Assembly: GCA_029260395.1 (NCBI GenBank)
Contig: JAJDDJ010000001.1
Span: 434,001-498,000 of the forward strand
Source of the DNA: Phycisphaerales bacterium
GTDB taxonomy: Bacteria > Planctomycetota > Phycisphaerae > Phycisphaerales > UBA1924
Reading direction: 5' to 3'
DNA: 64,000 bases
This document shows, piece after piece, positions 51,838 to 60,440 of the stretch. The notes under the pieces are model-generated. The model saw only the letters and a program-made list of their open reading frames with translations. It did not search any database and had not been told where the DNA came from. How positions within the stretch are numbered: the first letter of the stretch is position 1; each line of letters opens with the position of its first letter. The position numbers were made by a program, and so were the translations under genes.

Positions 51838-53391
51838 CTACACCGACCGATCCAGCAGCCGGTACTGCACCGCCTCGCCAATGTGCGAGGCCTCGATGCC
51901 CTCACTCCCCTCCAAGTCCGCGATCGTCCGGCCAAGCCGGCGCAGCTTGTCGTACGCCCGTGCACTCATGCCAAGCTCGGTGACCGCCCGTTCGAGCAGC
52001 TTCTCGGCGCCTTGGCTCATCGAAGCCATCTCGTCGAGCCTCGCGCCCGACAGCCGGGCGTTGGGCAAGCCCTCGCCCTGGCGAGCCGCCTGCATCGCCC
52101 TCGCACGCTCGGCCTGCGTGCGCATCTCCGCCGAGCTCGTCCCACGCGCACCATTGCGCTTAGCCAGTTCTTCCCACGGCACCGCTGGCGCTTCCACATG
52201 CACATCGATCCGGTCCAAGAGCGGCCCGCTGAGCTTGGCCATGTACCGGTCGCGGTCGCGGCGCGATGCGTCCTCCAGCCCCGTATCGCCCTTGGGAGTC
52301 GGGTTCATGGCGGCCACGAACATCATGTCAGCCGGGAAGGTGAGCGTGCCGCTGGCGCGCGCGATCGTGACCTGATGGTCCTCCAGTGGCTGGCGAAGTG
52401 TCTCCAAAACGTTGCGTCCGAACTCGGGCAGCTCATCCAGAAACAGCACGCCCCGGTGCGCGAGCGATAGCTCCCCGGGCCGAGGCGGCATCCCTCCCCC
52501 ACCGCCGCCGCCGACTACAGCCGGCGCTGATGCTGTGTGGTGCGGCGCGCGCACCGGGCGCACCCGTACGAGACCCTCGCCCGCGGGCAGCGCCCCCGCC
52601 ACCGAGTACACCCGCGTGATCTCCACCGCCTCTGCTGGCGTGAGCGGCGGCAGCACCCCGGGCAGTGCCTTGGCCATCATCGTCTTGCCCGTGCCCGCGG
52701 GCCCGAGCATTAGCAAATTGTGCCCGCCCGAGACCGCCACCACAATCGCTCGCTTGACGGCTTCTTGGCCCTTCACTTCCGCAAAGTCCACGCTGGCGCG
52801 CGCATCGGTCAGCCTTGATGCCAAGTCAACCGGCGGCTCGGGCTCCAGTTCGAGACGGCCCGTTAACAGCCCAACCACCTGAGACAGATCGCGCACCGCG
52901 TAGACATCCACGCCCGACACGATCGATGCCTCCGCTGCGTTCTCCGCAGGTACCAGCACCGCCCGTCGGCCTGTCTCAGCGGCGTGGAGCGCCATCGCCA
53001 GCGCGCCGCGCACGGGCCGAAGCCTGCCGTCCAAAGCCAGCTCGCCCGCGAGCACGCATTCCTCGAGCGCAAGCACGTCTCCGCCCAACGGCCTGCCGAC
53101 CGGCACCACGCCCTGCACCGCGAGCAAGCCCACGGCAATCGCTAGGTCGTAGACAGCTCCCTCCTTGCGCACGTGCGCCGGAGCGAGGTTCACCACCGTG
53201 CGCCCGTACGGGAACGGGTAGCCCGCGTTGGTCAGAGCCGCCCGAACGCGGTCGATCGATTCCTTGACCGCGGCATCCGGCAGGCCGACGACCGTCTGTT
53301 TGTCCATGCCCCGGTTGTCGAAGTCGACCTCAATCTCGCAGGCCGCTGCATCGATACCACGCAAGAGGAACGATTGAATCCGTGCCAGCAT
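51838..53391 (-). CDS. comM: YifB/ComM-type AAA ATPase
   Basis: 517 residues, Mg-chelatase-like AAA+ protein. ComM is a hexameric helicase that promotes branch migration during natural transformation. The N-terminal Lon-S16-like fold (residues 1-170) precedes the AAA core with Walker A GPAGTGKTMMAKALPG near residue 230, the Walker B GVLFLDELPEF and the C-terminal helical domain. A Gly-rich segment of eight residues lies before the second core segment. Start ATG 53391 has TAGCCT 6 bases upstream and no Shine-Dalgarno. The name comM rests on family membership. Confidence 0.9.
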   Translation of the reverse strand: MLARIQSFLLRGIDAAACEIEVDFDNRGMDKQTVVGLPDAAVKESIDRVRAALTNAGYPFPYGRTVVNLAPAHVRKEGAVYDLAIAVGLLAVQGVVPVGRPLGGDVLALEECVLAGELALDGRLRPVRGALAMALHAAETGRRAVLVPAENAAEASIVSGVDVYAVRDLSQVVGLLTGRLELEPEPPVDLASRLTDARASVDFAEVKGQEAVKRAIVVAVSGGHNLLMLGPAGTGKTMMAKALPGVLPPLTPAEAVEITRVYSVAGALPAGEGLVRVRPVRAPHHTASAPAVVGGGGGGGMPPRPGELSLAHRGVLFLDELPEFGRNVLETLRQPLEDHQVTIARASGTLTFPADMMFVAAMNPTPKGDTGLEDASRRDRDRYMAKLSGPLLDRIDVHVEAPAVPWEELAKRNGARGTSSAEMRTQAERARAMQAARQGEGLPNARLSGARLDEMASMSQGAEKLLERAVTELGMSARAYDKLRRLGRTIADLEGSEGIEASHIGEAVQYRLLDRSV

Positions 53392-53397
53392 GTCTTC

Positions 53398-53403
53398 AGG
53401 CTA
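53398..53403 (-). promoter_or_regulatory. Candidate -10 element, comM
   Basis: TAGCCT on the minus strand, 6 bases before ATG 53391, with no Shine-Dalgarno sequence between. Suggests a leaderless transcript. Confidence 0.4.
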
Positions 53404-53472
53404 GCAAAGACCGAGCAAAGCGAAAGTCCAAAAACCGATCGATATCCACTTTTTTACCGAACATGCCTCCGT

Positions 53473-54228
53473 TTAGCCGCTCGGCTTGCAGACCCGGCAT
53501 GGCTCGTACCTGCCCTTTGCCTCTTCCAGCGTGATCTCGCTGGAAGTGTCAGAGACGAATCGACACGTCGCCTTGTGGTATTTGCTGCCGCTCTTGGTCA
53601 CAAAGTATTTACCACCATTGTCTTGCGCTGTCGGTTCTGCTGTTGAATCGGCAGTTACCGGTTCGTCCGCGATCGGCTCCGGCACCGCCATCGGCTCGAT
53701 CAGCGTGAGCCCCTCCCCGCCGCCGACCCAACCCCGGCCCAGAGCCTCCGCCCGATTGGCATACACCCCGATCACGCCGACAAGCTCGCCAGCGCCCCCC
53801 GCGCCCCCTTCTCCCGGCTCGGCCCGGGCGAGACCCGCTCGGGCGAGTTCAAGATTCAAGCACAGCCCGTCCGGCTCGCGGTAGACCACCGCCCGCCGAC
53901 GGCCCCGGTCGTCCGCCTGGCCCTCATCCGTCCAGAGCACCCGCACCTGCTCGCCCATCGCCAGGGTGTTCATGAAGAACGCCGCCTCGGGGCCGAAGGG
54001 CTGCTTGAGGCCCGGCCCCCGAACGCCCGCGAGGTCGATTTGTACCGTCAGGCCCGCGGAAGGCAGGTCGAGCGTGAGGGTGTCGCCATCGATGACCTCG
54101 GTAACTAGGGCCTCGGGCAGAGCCCGCCAGTCGCTGGCCGGATAGCTCGGCGGATCGGGGATTTCCCCAGAGCCTGGCAACGGGGCGAGCAGACACGACC
54201 AAAGCGCAGCGACCAGTGCGATTCGCAT
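53473..54228 (-). CDS. Thermonuclease-like secreted protein, probably inactive, with C-terminal HCCC metal site
   Basis: 251 residues. Signal peptide at the N-terminus, then a staphylococcal-nuclease-like domain (about residues 45-150) that keeps the VIDGDTLTL calcium motif but has lost the residues equivalent to Arg35, Asp40 and Glu43: the RxxGIDTPE segment reads VQIDLAGVRGPG here. The Arg equivalent to Arg87 may remain (DDRGRRRAVVY). The last 45 residues form a KYHKATC ... PCRVC motif (one His and three Cys) like the metal-binding end domain attached to other secreted nucleases. Start ATG 54228 has GGAGG 7 bases upstream. The domain may bind nucleic acid or another ligand rather than cut it. 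Confidence 0.78.
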   Translation of the reverse strand: MRIALVAALWSCLLAPLPGSGEIPDPPSYPASDWRALPEALVTEVIDGDTLTLDLPSAGLTVQIDLAGVRGPGLKQPFGPEAAFFMNTLAMGEQVRVLWTDEGQADDRGRRRAVVYREPDGLCLNLELARAGLARAEPGEGGAGGAGELVGVIGVYANRAEALGRGWVGGGEGLTLIEPMAVPEPIADEPVTADSTAEPTAQDNGGKYFVTKSGSKYHKATCRFVSDTSSEITLEEAKGRYEPCRVCKPSG

Positions 54229-54298
54229 GGCGACCTCCGTCCAAGAGCCTACCGCGCAGAGTGTGCCGACGGCGCGCCGATAGCCGATACGGACCCCG

Positions 54299-57200
54299 AT
54301 GCCTACTGCTAAGGATCGCAAGAAGTCCGTGCGCGCCCATGACGAGGAGCTGCCCCCGATCGGCCTGTGGCCGAGGGTGCTGTGGCTGTTCGCCGCCGCT
54401 GTGTGGGCCTTCGCCGCTGCCAGCCTCGTGAGCTTCGATCGCGCCGACCCGCCGACGCACTCCGTCTGGCCCGTCAACGAGTCCATCGCCAACTGGGGCG
54501 GGCCGTTCGGAGCCTCGACCGCGTACTGGATGTTCCGCCTGCTGGGCGTCGCAACGCTCGCCCCGATGCTGGTGGGGCTTGCCGCCCTCTACACCGCCGC
54601 CCGAGGCATGGGCGTTCGCCAGCCGATCTTCCGCGTGCTGGGCGTGGTGCTGCTGACCGCTGCCGCGTGTGGGCTGCTCGCCGTCGCGTCGGGCGTTGCA
54701 CCCTCGCCTGTCGCAGGCCTGCCCGGCGGAACGATGGGGCTGGTGTTTGCGGAGACGCTCGCGAGCCGATTCGGCGCGATGGGTGCCACCATCTGGCTGG
54801 GCCTGCTCGCAGCGGTCGCGCTGGTCGTCGGGTTCGACCGACTGGTGCTGGCTGCGCCCGCTTGGCTCATTGCACAACTGACGAACAGCGCCGGGGTTGT
54901 GCGCAAGGGCGCGGGCTCGGCCAAGGCTGTGCTGCCCGCTGAGCGTCGGGGCTTGGTGGCGCGATGGTGGATCGCGCTGCTCGATCGTCTGCGTCAGCCG
55001 CTCACCCAGCGTGAGCACGACCTTGATGAGTCCCCGTCGGCGAGTGCAGCGCGAAAGGCCAAGGCGAAGCAGCGCCGCGCCGATGCACGGGCCGAGATCG
55101 AGGCCGCCGAGCAGGCGCTTGAAGAAGCCGAGCTTGAGGACGACGAAGAAGAGTGGGAGTACGAGGACGAGGAAGAAGAGGACGAGGACGCCGAGTTCGA
55201 AGACGAGTACGAAGAAGACGAGGATGAGGACGACGAGGAGGAAGACGACGACCTGCCCGGCGCGCCGCAGATTCTCGCCGAGGACCAGCTCCGCGAGAAG
55301 ATGGCCAAGCTGCCCGTGCGGTTCGCTGGGGCCAACCGCAAGGTCGCGTCTCAGGAGGACTTGCTGAGCCTCCAGAATCAGGAACAGCTCGAGGGTTACC
55401 GATTCCCGCCCCTCGACCTGCTCGAAGAGCCCGAAGAAGACTTCAGCGACAGCCTGGAAACGATGGTTCGCGAGCAGGCTGAAGCGCTCGAAGCCGCGCT
55501 GCAGGAGTACCGGCTCGACGGCGAGGTCGTGGGCATCGAGTCCGGGCCGGTCATCACGCAGTACGACGTGCGTCTTGCGCCGGGCACCAAGGTCAGCAAG
55601 CTGCAAGCGATCTCGACGGACCTGGCCCGTGCGCTCAAGGCGGTCAACGTGCGCATCGTCGGCAACCAGGCGGGCCGCGACACGGTCGGCGTCGAGGTGC
55701 CCAACCCCAAGAAGGAGAAGGTCCGGCTCAAGGAGCTGATGGCCGACCGCGCCCGCTTCGAGAAGATGAAGCTGCCCATGTTCCTCGGCAAAGATGCCGC
55801 GGGCGAGCCGCTCATTGAAGATCTGACCAAGATGCCGCACATGCTCATCGCCGGCACCACCGGCTCGGGCAAAAGCGTGTGCATGAACACCATCATCATG
55901 AGCTGGCTCTACACCAAGAAGCCCAATGAGCTCAAGCTGGTGCTCGTCGACCCCAAAATGGTCGAGATGAGCCAGTTCAAGGACATCCCGCACCTCATGT
56001 GCCCGGTCATCACCGAGATGAGCCGGGCGGCCGCCATCCTTGAATGGGCGTGCACCAAGATGGACGAGCGGTACGAGCTGCTTGCCGAGGCGGGGTGCCG
56101 GGATATCACGGGCTACAACGAGCTCGAGCCCGAAGAGTTGTTCGAACGGCTGGGCGTAACAACCGAGCTCGAGCAGGCCCGCATCCCCAAGCGGCTGCCC
56201 TACATGGTCTTCATCATCGACGAGCTTGCCGACCTGATGATGACCAACAAGGAGGTCGAGGGCTCGATCATCCGCATCTCGCAGAAGGCGCGGGCTGTGG
56301 GCATCCACCTGATCCTCGCGACCCAGCGGCCGCAGGCCAACGTGGTCACGGGTCTCATCAAGTCCAACATGCCCTGCCGCGTGACGTTCAAGGTCGCCAG
56401 CGGGATGGACAGCCGAATCGTGCTCGACCAAAAAGGCGGCGAGCTGCTTTTGGGCCAGGGCGACATGCTGTTCCTCAGCCCGCGCGACCACAAGCTGGCG
56501 CGCGCGCAGGGCACGCTGGTGGACGACGTCGAGACTCGCAGGGTCGTACGGTTCTTGCGGGATGTGGCCCGGCCCTCGTTCGAGCGCAGCCTCATGCAGG
56601 TGCCAGGCAGCGCAGGCAGCGACGAGGACCGCATCCTCGCGAGCCAGAACAACTCCTCGGCCAGCCTCAAGGCCGCCCAGGAAGATCCGATGTTCGACCG
56701 TGCTGTCGAGATCGTGCTCGAGACGCAGCGCGGCAGCGTGAGCCTCGTGCAGCGCCGACTGGCAATTGGATACACCCGTGCGAGCCGACTGATCGATTTG
56801 ATGGGCATCGCCGGGATCATCGGCGAGCACAAGGGCTCGGTCGCGCGCGAGGTGATGATCAGCCCCGCCGACTGGCAGAACATGAAGCAGCTCGCCGACG
56901 AGGAGGCCAAGGCTGCGGGCCAGGAGCCCGTCTTCGCGGTGGCTACCGAACTGTCTGCGGAAGCCGCGTCGGGCGAAGAGGAACTGCCCTGGGACGAAGA
57001 GGACGAATCCGCCGAGGACGAATCTGAAGACGAGTCCGAAGACGACGCTGAAGACGACGAGGAAGTCAGCGAGGACGAAGACAGCGAAGACGAAGAAGAG
57101 TGGGAAGAAGCAGAAGACGAAGCGGACGAGGAGGAAGACGGCGACGAAGAAGAGGATGAAGAGGACGAGGAGTACGACGAAGACGAAGAGGAAGGCGAGG

Positions 57201-57391
57201 AAGAGGAAGACGAAGAGGAATACGAAGAAGAGGATGAGGACGACGACGAGGCGGTCGATGAAGAGGAGGCCGAGGAGTACGAGCCCGAGCCGCCCACCCC
57301 GACTGTGCGAACCCGTTCATCCCGATCGCCCTCGGCCCGAAGCCCCGATTCGGGTGCAGGCCGGGCTGCCAAGGGTCGATCCAAGGCGTGA
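54299..57391 (+). CDS. ftsK: DNA translocase FtsK with long acidic linker and tail
   Basis: 1,030 residues. Four N-terminal membrane helices (about 25-185) anchor it at the division septum. A linker with an acidic block (about residues 273-320, almost all Asp and Glu) leads to the motor: Walker A GTTGSGKSV near residue 520, Walker B FIIDELADLMM and the helicase motifs. The gamma winged-helix domain that reads KOPS-type sites is at about 795-855 (RRLAIGYTRASRLIDLMG). Unusually, about 175 further residues follow: an acidic stretch of roughly 100 residues (about 893-995) and then a basic Ser/Arg/Pro end. FtsK proteins normally end at gamma. ATG 54299 has no clear Shine-Dalgarno. Confidence 0.95.
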   Translation: MPTAKDRKKSVRAHDEELPPIGLWPRVLWLFAAAVWAFAAASLVSFDRADPPTHSVWPVNESIANWGGPFGASTAYWMFRLLGVATLAPMLVGLAALYTAARGMGVRQPIFRVLGVVLLTAAACGLLAVASGVAPSPVAGLPGGTMGLVFAETLASRFGAMGATIWLGLLAAVALVVGFDRLVLAAPAWLIAQLTNSAGVVRKGAGSAKAVLPAERRGLVARWWIALLDRLRQPLTQREHDLDESPSASAARKAKAKQRRADARAEIEAAEQALEEAELEDDEEEWEYEDEEEEDEDAEFEDEYEEDEDEDDEEEDDDLPGAPQILAEDQLREKMAKLPVRFAGANRKVASQEDLLSLQNQEQLEGYRFPPLDLLEEPEEDFSDSLETMVREQAEALEAALQEYRLDGEVVGIESGPVITQYDVRLAPGTKVSKLQAISTDLARALKAVNVRIVGNQAGRDTVGVEVPNPKKEKVRLKELMADRARFEKMKLPMFLGKDAAGEPLIEDLTKMPHMLIAGTTGSGKSVCMNTIIMSWLYTKKPNELKLVLVDPKMVEMSQFKDIPHLMCPVITEMSRAAAILEWACTKMDERYELLAEAGCRDITGYNELEPEELFERLGVTTELEQARIPKRLPYMVFIIDELADLMMTNKEVEGSIIRISQKARAVGIHLILATQRPQANVVTGLIKSNMPCRVTFKVASGMDSRIVLDQKGGELLLGQGDMLFLSPRDHKLARAQGTLVDDVETRRVVRFLRDVARPSFERSLMQVPGSAGSDEDRILASQNNSSASLKAAQEDPMFDRAVEIVLETQRGSVSLVQRRLAIGYTRASRLIDLMGIAGIIGEHKGSVAREVMISPADWQNMKQLADEEAKAAGQEPVFAVATELSAEAASGEEELPWDEEDESAEDESEDESEDDAEDDEEVSEDEDSEDEEEWEEAEDEADEEEDGDEEEDEEDEEYDEDEEEGEEEEDEEEYEEEDEDDDEAVDEEEAEEYEPEPPTPTVRTRSSRSPSARSPDSGAGRAAKGRSKA

Positions 57392-57498
57392 CGCCGCAGC
57401 CGCTAGCGGCTAGGCCGGTTTATCTAACACAGCCAAGAAGGCCCGATATTCGCCTCCTGTTCGCGGCCTTGTCCCGCGATTGCTACGTCCCTGACGGT

Positions 57499-57504
57499 TA
57501 TAGT
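57499..57504 (+). promoter_or_regulatory. Candidate -10 element upstream of the 57665 gene
   Basis: TATAGT, 5 of 6 to consensus. The closest -35-like hexamers (TTGCTA at 57480, TTGTCC at 57469) are spaced at 13 and 24, so the -35 is not convincing. The leader would be about 155 bases. Confidence 0.35.
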
Positions 57505-57664
57505 GCCCCCGCAAGCATCCCCGGGAGTCTGGTGGAGTTTGCGGACCTGTTTTCCAAATACATCCTCAGCCGACCGCGACCTCGATACGGCGCGACAGGC
57601 TGGACCACGCCCCGCCCTTCACCCTCTCGTGGGCTGGGCCGAACCGAACGAAAGGAACGCGAAC

Positions 57665-59419
57665 ATGATCACTCACCTGCGCACCGGCCTCCTGATGGGC
57701 ATGATGACCTGCGCTGGCTTGGCCACCACCCCGGCTGCAGCTCAGGACCTGGGCGACGCCATGGACTTTGTGCCCGGCGAAGCGGCCCTCGTCATCTCGA
57801 CGCACAACCTCAAGCAAACGCACGCGCGGCTCTCCAAGTGGGCCAAGATGCTCGACATCACCGATGCCCAGCAGGGCCTAGGTATGGCGCAGCTGTTCCT
57901 CGCCAACGAGGGGCTGAACGCTGAGGGTGCTGCCGTTGTGGTCATCCCCGAGGTCGACGAGCAGCAGAAGTCACCCGAACCCATCATCATCCTGCCCGTG
58001 AAGGACTTCGAGAAATTCGTCTTCGGGCTCGGCGGAGAAGCTGTCGAGGGCGTGAACGTGATCGAGGCGCCCTTTGGCACGATCTACGCGATGAACCTTG
58101 GCGACGGATTTGCCGCGGTGGCCCAGAACGAGGACGGGCTCGAATTCGTCGATGCACGCGGCGGACACATCGAGGACCACATGGCCCTCGTTGGCCGCAC
58201 CGGTGAGCAGCTCTCGCATGACTCCGACGTGATGGTCGTGGCGAACGTGCAGTCGCTTTCCGAATTCATCGAGGAAGGCCTCGACTCGATGCAGGACCAG
58301 ATGGGCATGGCTGCGATGGCGGGCATGCCGCCCGAGCAGCTCGAGATGGCCACGGCCATGATGACCGAACTCTCCGAGCGTCTGCTCCGTGATGGCAGGT
58401 CCGGGCTGATGGGCCTAAACCTGGCCGAAGGTGGGCTCGGGATTGACTTTGGCGCGAACTTCGCCGCCGACTCTGAGACCGCTGGGTACTTCCAGAACGA
58501 GGGCAACCCGTCCTCGTTCATGGCGCAGATGCCCTCGATGCCGTTCCTGTTTGCGATGGCGATGGACTACTCGAGCGCGGGCATCCGCTCGCTCATCACC
58601 GACGTCGCTGCCATGGCCGAGGACGCGGGCGGTGGTGGCGGCATGATGGGCGGGGCCAACTTCGTTCATCTGCTCGAAGAAAGCACGGGTCAGGCCCAAC
58701 TCATCGGGGTCACGCCCGGCCTGTTCACAGGCGGGCTGTTCGCTAACGCGATCAGCTTCACCGCGGCCCAGAACCCGGACGACCTCGGCGACCTGCTCCG
58801 CGGGCTGTACGCCGACATGGACGGCGAAGTCATCGGCGGCATCGAGTTCGAGACCTCGTACGAGCAGGCCGCGGTCAACGTCGACGGCGTGGATCTCGAC
58901 TCATGGTCGATCGACATGCGCGTCGACCCCAACGATCCCAACGCCATGCAGGCTCAGCAGGCCCTGCAAGGCCAGATGATGCTGATGGGCGGCGGCGGGC
59001 CGCAGGGCTACATCGCCAAATCCAAGACCGGCCTCTACCAGACCATGAGCCGGAACTCCGAGCTTGTCAGCAAGGCCCTCAAGACCAACCAGGGCAACTC
59101 GATGGCGAGCAACGACCGCATCAAGGCCGCCGCCGAGCATCTTCCCGCCAACCGCATCATGGAGGGCTACCTCGATGTCGGCGAGGTCATCAACCTTGTC
59201 GGCTCATTCGCCGCCATGATGGGCGCCGAGATACCCGAGATTGATGCTGCCATGAGCCCCGTGGCGATGGCCATGACCGGCGACAACGGTGGGATGCGCT
59301 TCCGCACCTACGTCCCGGCTGATGTCATCACCACCATCATGGGCGTGATCCAAGACATGCAGCAGGACATGGGCGGCGCGTTCGAGATGGAAGAAGAGGA
59401 CGCAGAGCCCCGCTTCTAA
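57665..59419 (+). CDS. Secreted Met-rich protein of unknown function
   Basis: 584 residues with a signal peptide (cleavage near AAAQ, residues 25-28). The protein is rich in Met, Gly, Glu and Asp with several internal Met-rich stretches (MMGGANFVHL, MAAMAGMPPEQLEMATAMM) and a negatively charged end (EMEEEDAEPRF). It resembles the large family of planctomycete DUF3352-like exported proteins in length, opening (VPGEAALVISTHNLKQT) and absence of enzyme motifs, but I cannot confirm the family. Start ATG 57665 has AAAGGAA 7 bases upstream. It is followed by a strong terminator. Confidence 0.7.
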   Translation: MITHLRTGLLMGMMTCAGLATTPAAAQDLGDAMDFVPGEAALVISTHNLKQTHARLSKWAKMLDITDAQQGLGMAQLFLANEGLNAEGAAVVVIPEVDEQQKSPEPIIILPVKDFEKFVFGLGGEAVEGVNVIEAPFGTIYAMNLGDGFAAVAQNEDGLEFVDARGGHIEDHMALVGRTGEQLSHDSDVMVVANVQSLSEFIEEGLDSMQDQMGMAAMAGMPPEQLEMATAMMTELSERLLRDGRSGLMGLNLAEGGLGIDFGANFAADSETAGYFQNEGNPSSFMAQMPSMPFLFAMAMDYSSAGIRSLITDVAAMAEDAGGGGGMMGGANFVHLLEESTGQAQLIGVTPGLFTGGLFANAISFTAAQNPDDLGDLLRGLYADMDGEVIGGIEFETSYEQAAVNVDGVDLDSWSIDMRVDPNDPNAMQAQQALQGQMMLMGGGGPQGYIAKSKTGLYQTMSRNSELVSKALKTNQGNSMASNDRIKAAAEHLPANRIMEGYLDVGEVINLVGSFAAMMGAEIPEIDAAMSPVAMAMTGDNGGMRFRTYVPADVITTIMGVIQDMQQDMGGAFEMEEEDAEPRF

Positions 59420-59428
59420 GCCTGCCCC

Positions 59429-59480
59429 AAGCACAACACAAGCCCGCAACGCCTCGGGAGACCGGGGCGTTGTGCTTCTT
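59429..59480 (+). terminator. Hairpin terminator overlapping the folP start region
   Basis: An 11-bp stem (59447-59457 with 59462-59472) with a GAGA loop, followed by TGCTTCTT. An alternative longer pairing exists: AAGCACAAC (59429-59437) is the exact complement of GTTGTGCTT (59469-59477). The folP start codon candidates (GTG 59472, ATG 59481) sit in or right after the descending arm. Confidence 0.7.
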
Positions 59481-60368
59481 ATGACCGCTCCATGGCCCGC
59501 ACGCTGGCAGCTCGTCCATGGTCGATCGATCGAACTCGATCGACCCCGGCTGATGGCGATCATCAACTGCACGCCCGACAGCTTTCACCCGGATAGCCGG
59601 GCCGAGACCGTCGAGCGCGCGATCGAGTTGGCCCGACAATCGGTGGATGAGGGCGCGGACCTCGTCGACATCGGCGCGGAGTCCACCCGTCCTGGCGCGC
59701 AACGGATCGATGCTCACGAGCAGATCAGTCGCGCCTTGCCCGTGATAGAAGCCATCCGTGCGCACAGCGGAGCGCTGTCGACGGTTCCTATCAGCATCGA
59801 CACCACGCTCTTGGCCGTCGCTCGCGCCGCGCTCGATGCCGGTGCGGATGCGATCAACGATGTCTCGGCGGGCCGCGAAGACCCTGGCGTGCTTGCGCTA
59901 GCTGCCGAGCGAGGCGCCGGGCTCGTGCTTATGCACCGGCTCACCACGCCGGGCCGCGACCGGTACTCCGACCAGTACGACGAGGAGCCCGCGTACGAAG
60001 ATGTCGTGGAAGAGGTCGGCGCTGAGCTGCAACGCGCGACAGATTCGGCGCTTGCGCACGGCGCTTCGCGACGTTCGATCGTCTGGGATCCGGGCCTCGG
60101 GTTCGGCAAGGGCATCGACGACACCCTAAAGCTGATCCGTTCAACACCCTCGCTCGGAGGGCACGGCTATCCCGTGCTCAGCGCTCTGAGCCGAAAGAGC
60201 TTCGTGGGCAGGCTGAGCCTCGGGCGTGATTCCGAGCCCGCCGAGCGGCTGTCGGGCACGCTCGCTCTGAGCACGCTGCACCTGCATCTGGGCGCTCGAA
60301 TCTTCCGCGTACACGATGTCGGCCCCCACCGACAGGCTCTGGACGCGGCCTGGGCGCTGATCAGATGA
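59481..60368 (+). CDS. folP: Dihydropteroate synthase
   Basis: 295 residues, joins pterin pyrophosphate and p-aminobenzoate in folate synthesis. All motifs are seen: IINCTPDSF (about 27-35), GADLVDIGAESTRPG (about 58-72), INDVSAG, WDPGLGFGKGIDDTL and LSRKSFVG, ending RVHDVGPHRQALD. ATG 59481 is used; GTG 59472 in frame adds three residues. Either start lies inside the terminator structure of the upstream gene. It is followed by thioredoxin 72 bp later. Confidence 0.95.
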   Translation: MTAPWPARWQLVHGRSIELDRPRLMAIINCTPDSFHPDSRAETVERAIELARQSVDEGADLVDIGAESTRPGAQRIDAHEQISRALPVIEAIRAHSGALSTVPISIDTTLLAVARAALDAGADAINDVSAGREDPGVLALAAERGAGLVLMHRLTTPGRDRYSDQYDEEPAYEDVVEEVGAELQRATDSALAHGASRRSIVWDPGLGFGKGIDDTLKLIRSTPSLGGHGYPVLSALSRKSFVGRLSLGRDSEPAERLSGTLALSTLHLHLGARIFRVHDVGPHRQALDAAWALIR

Positions 60369-60440
60369 GCGTCCCGCTGCCTGCTTGCGGTCTACCCTTG
60401 ACGCTGGGCCACGCCAATGGCCCGTTGACAGGAGACTGGC

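Noticed and set aside
53924..56830. A 968-codon open frame on the minus strand, antisense to ftsK
   Set aside because: It is a stop-free shadow caused by high GC and the regular codon use of ftsK; its product is Leu/Arg/His/Asp-rich without any domain, and it would overlap both ftsK and the SNase-like gene.
56200..57384. A minus-strand frame encoding very long serine runs
   Set aside because: The runs are the antisense of the GAA/GAC/GAG codons of the acidic FtsK tail.
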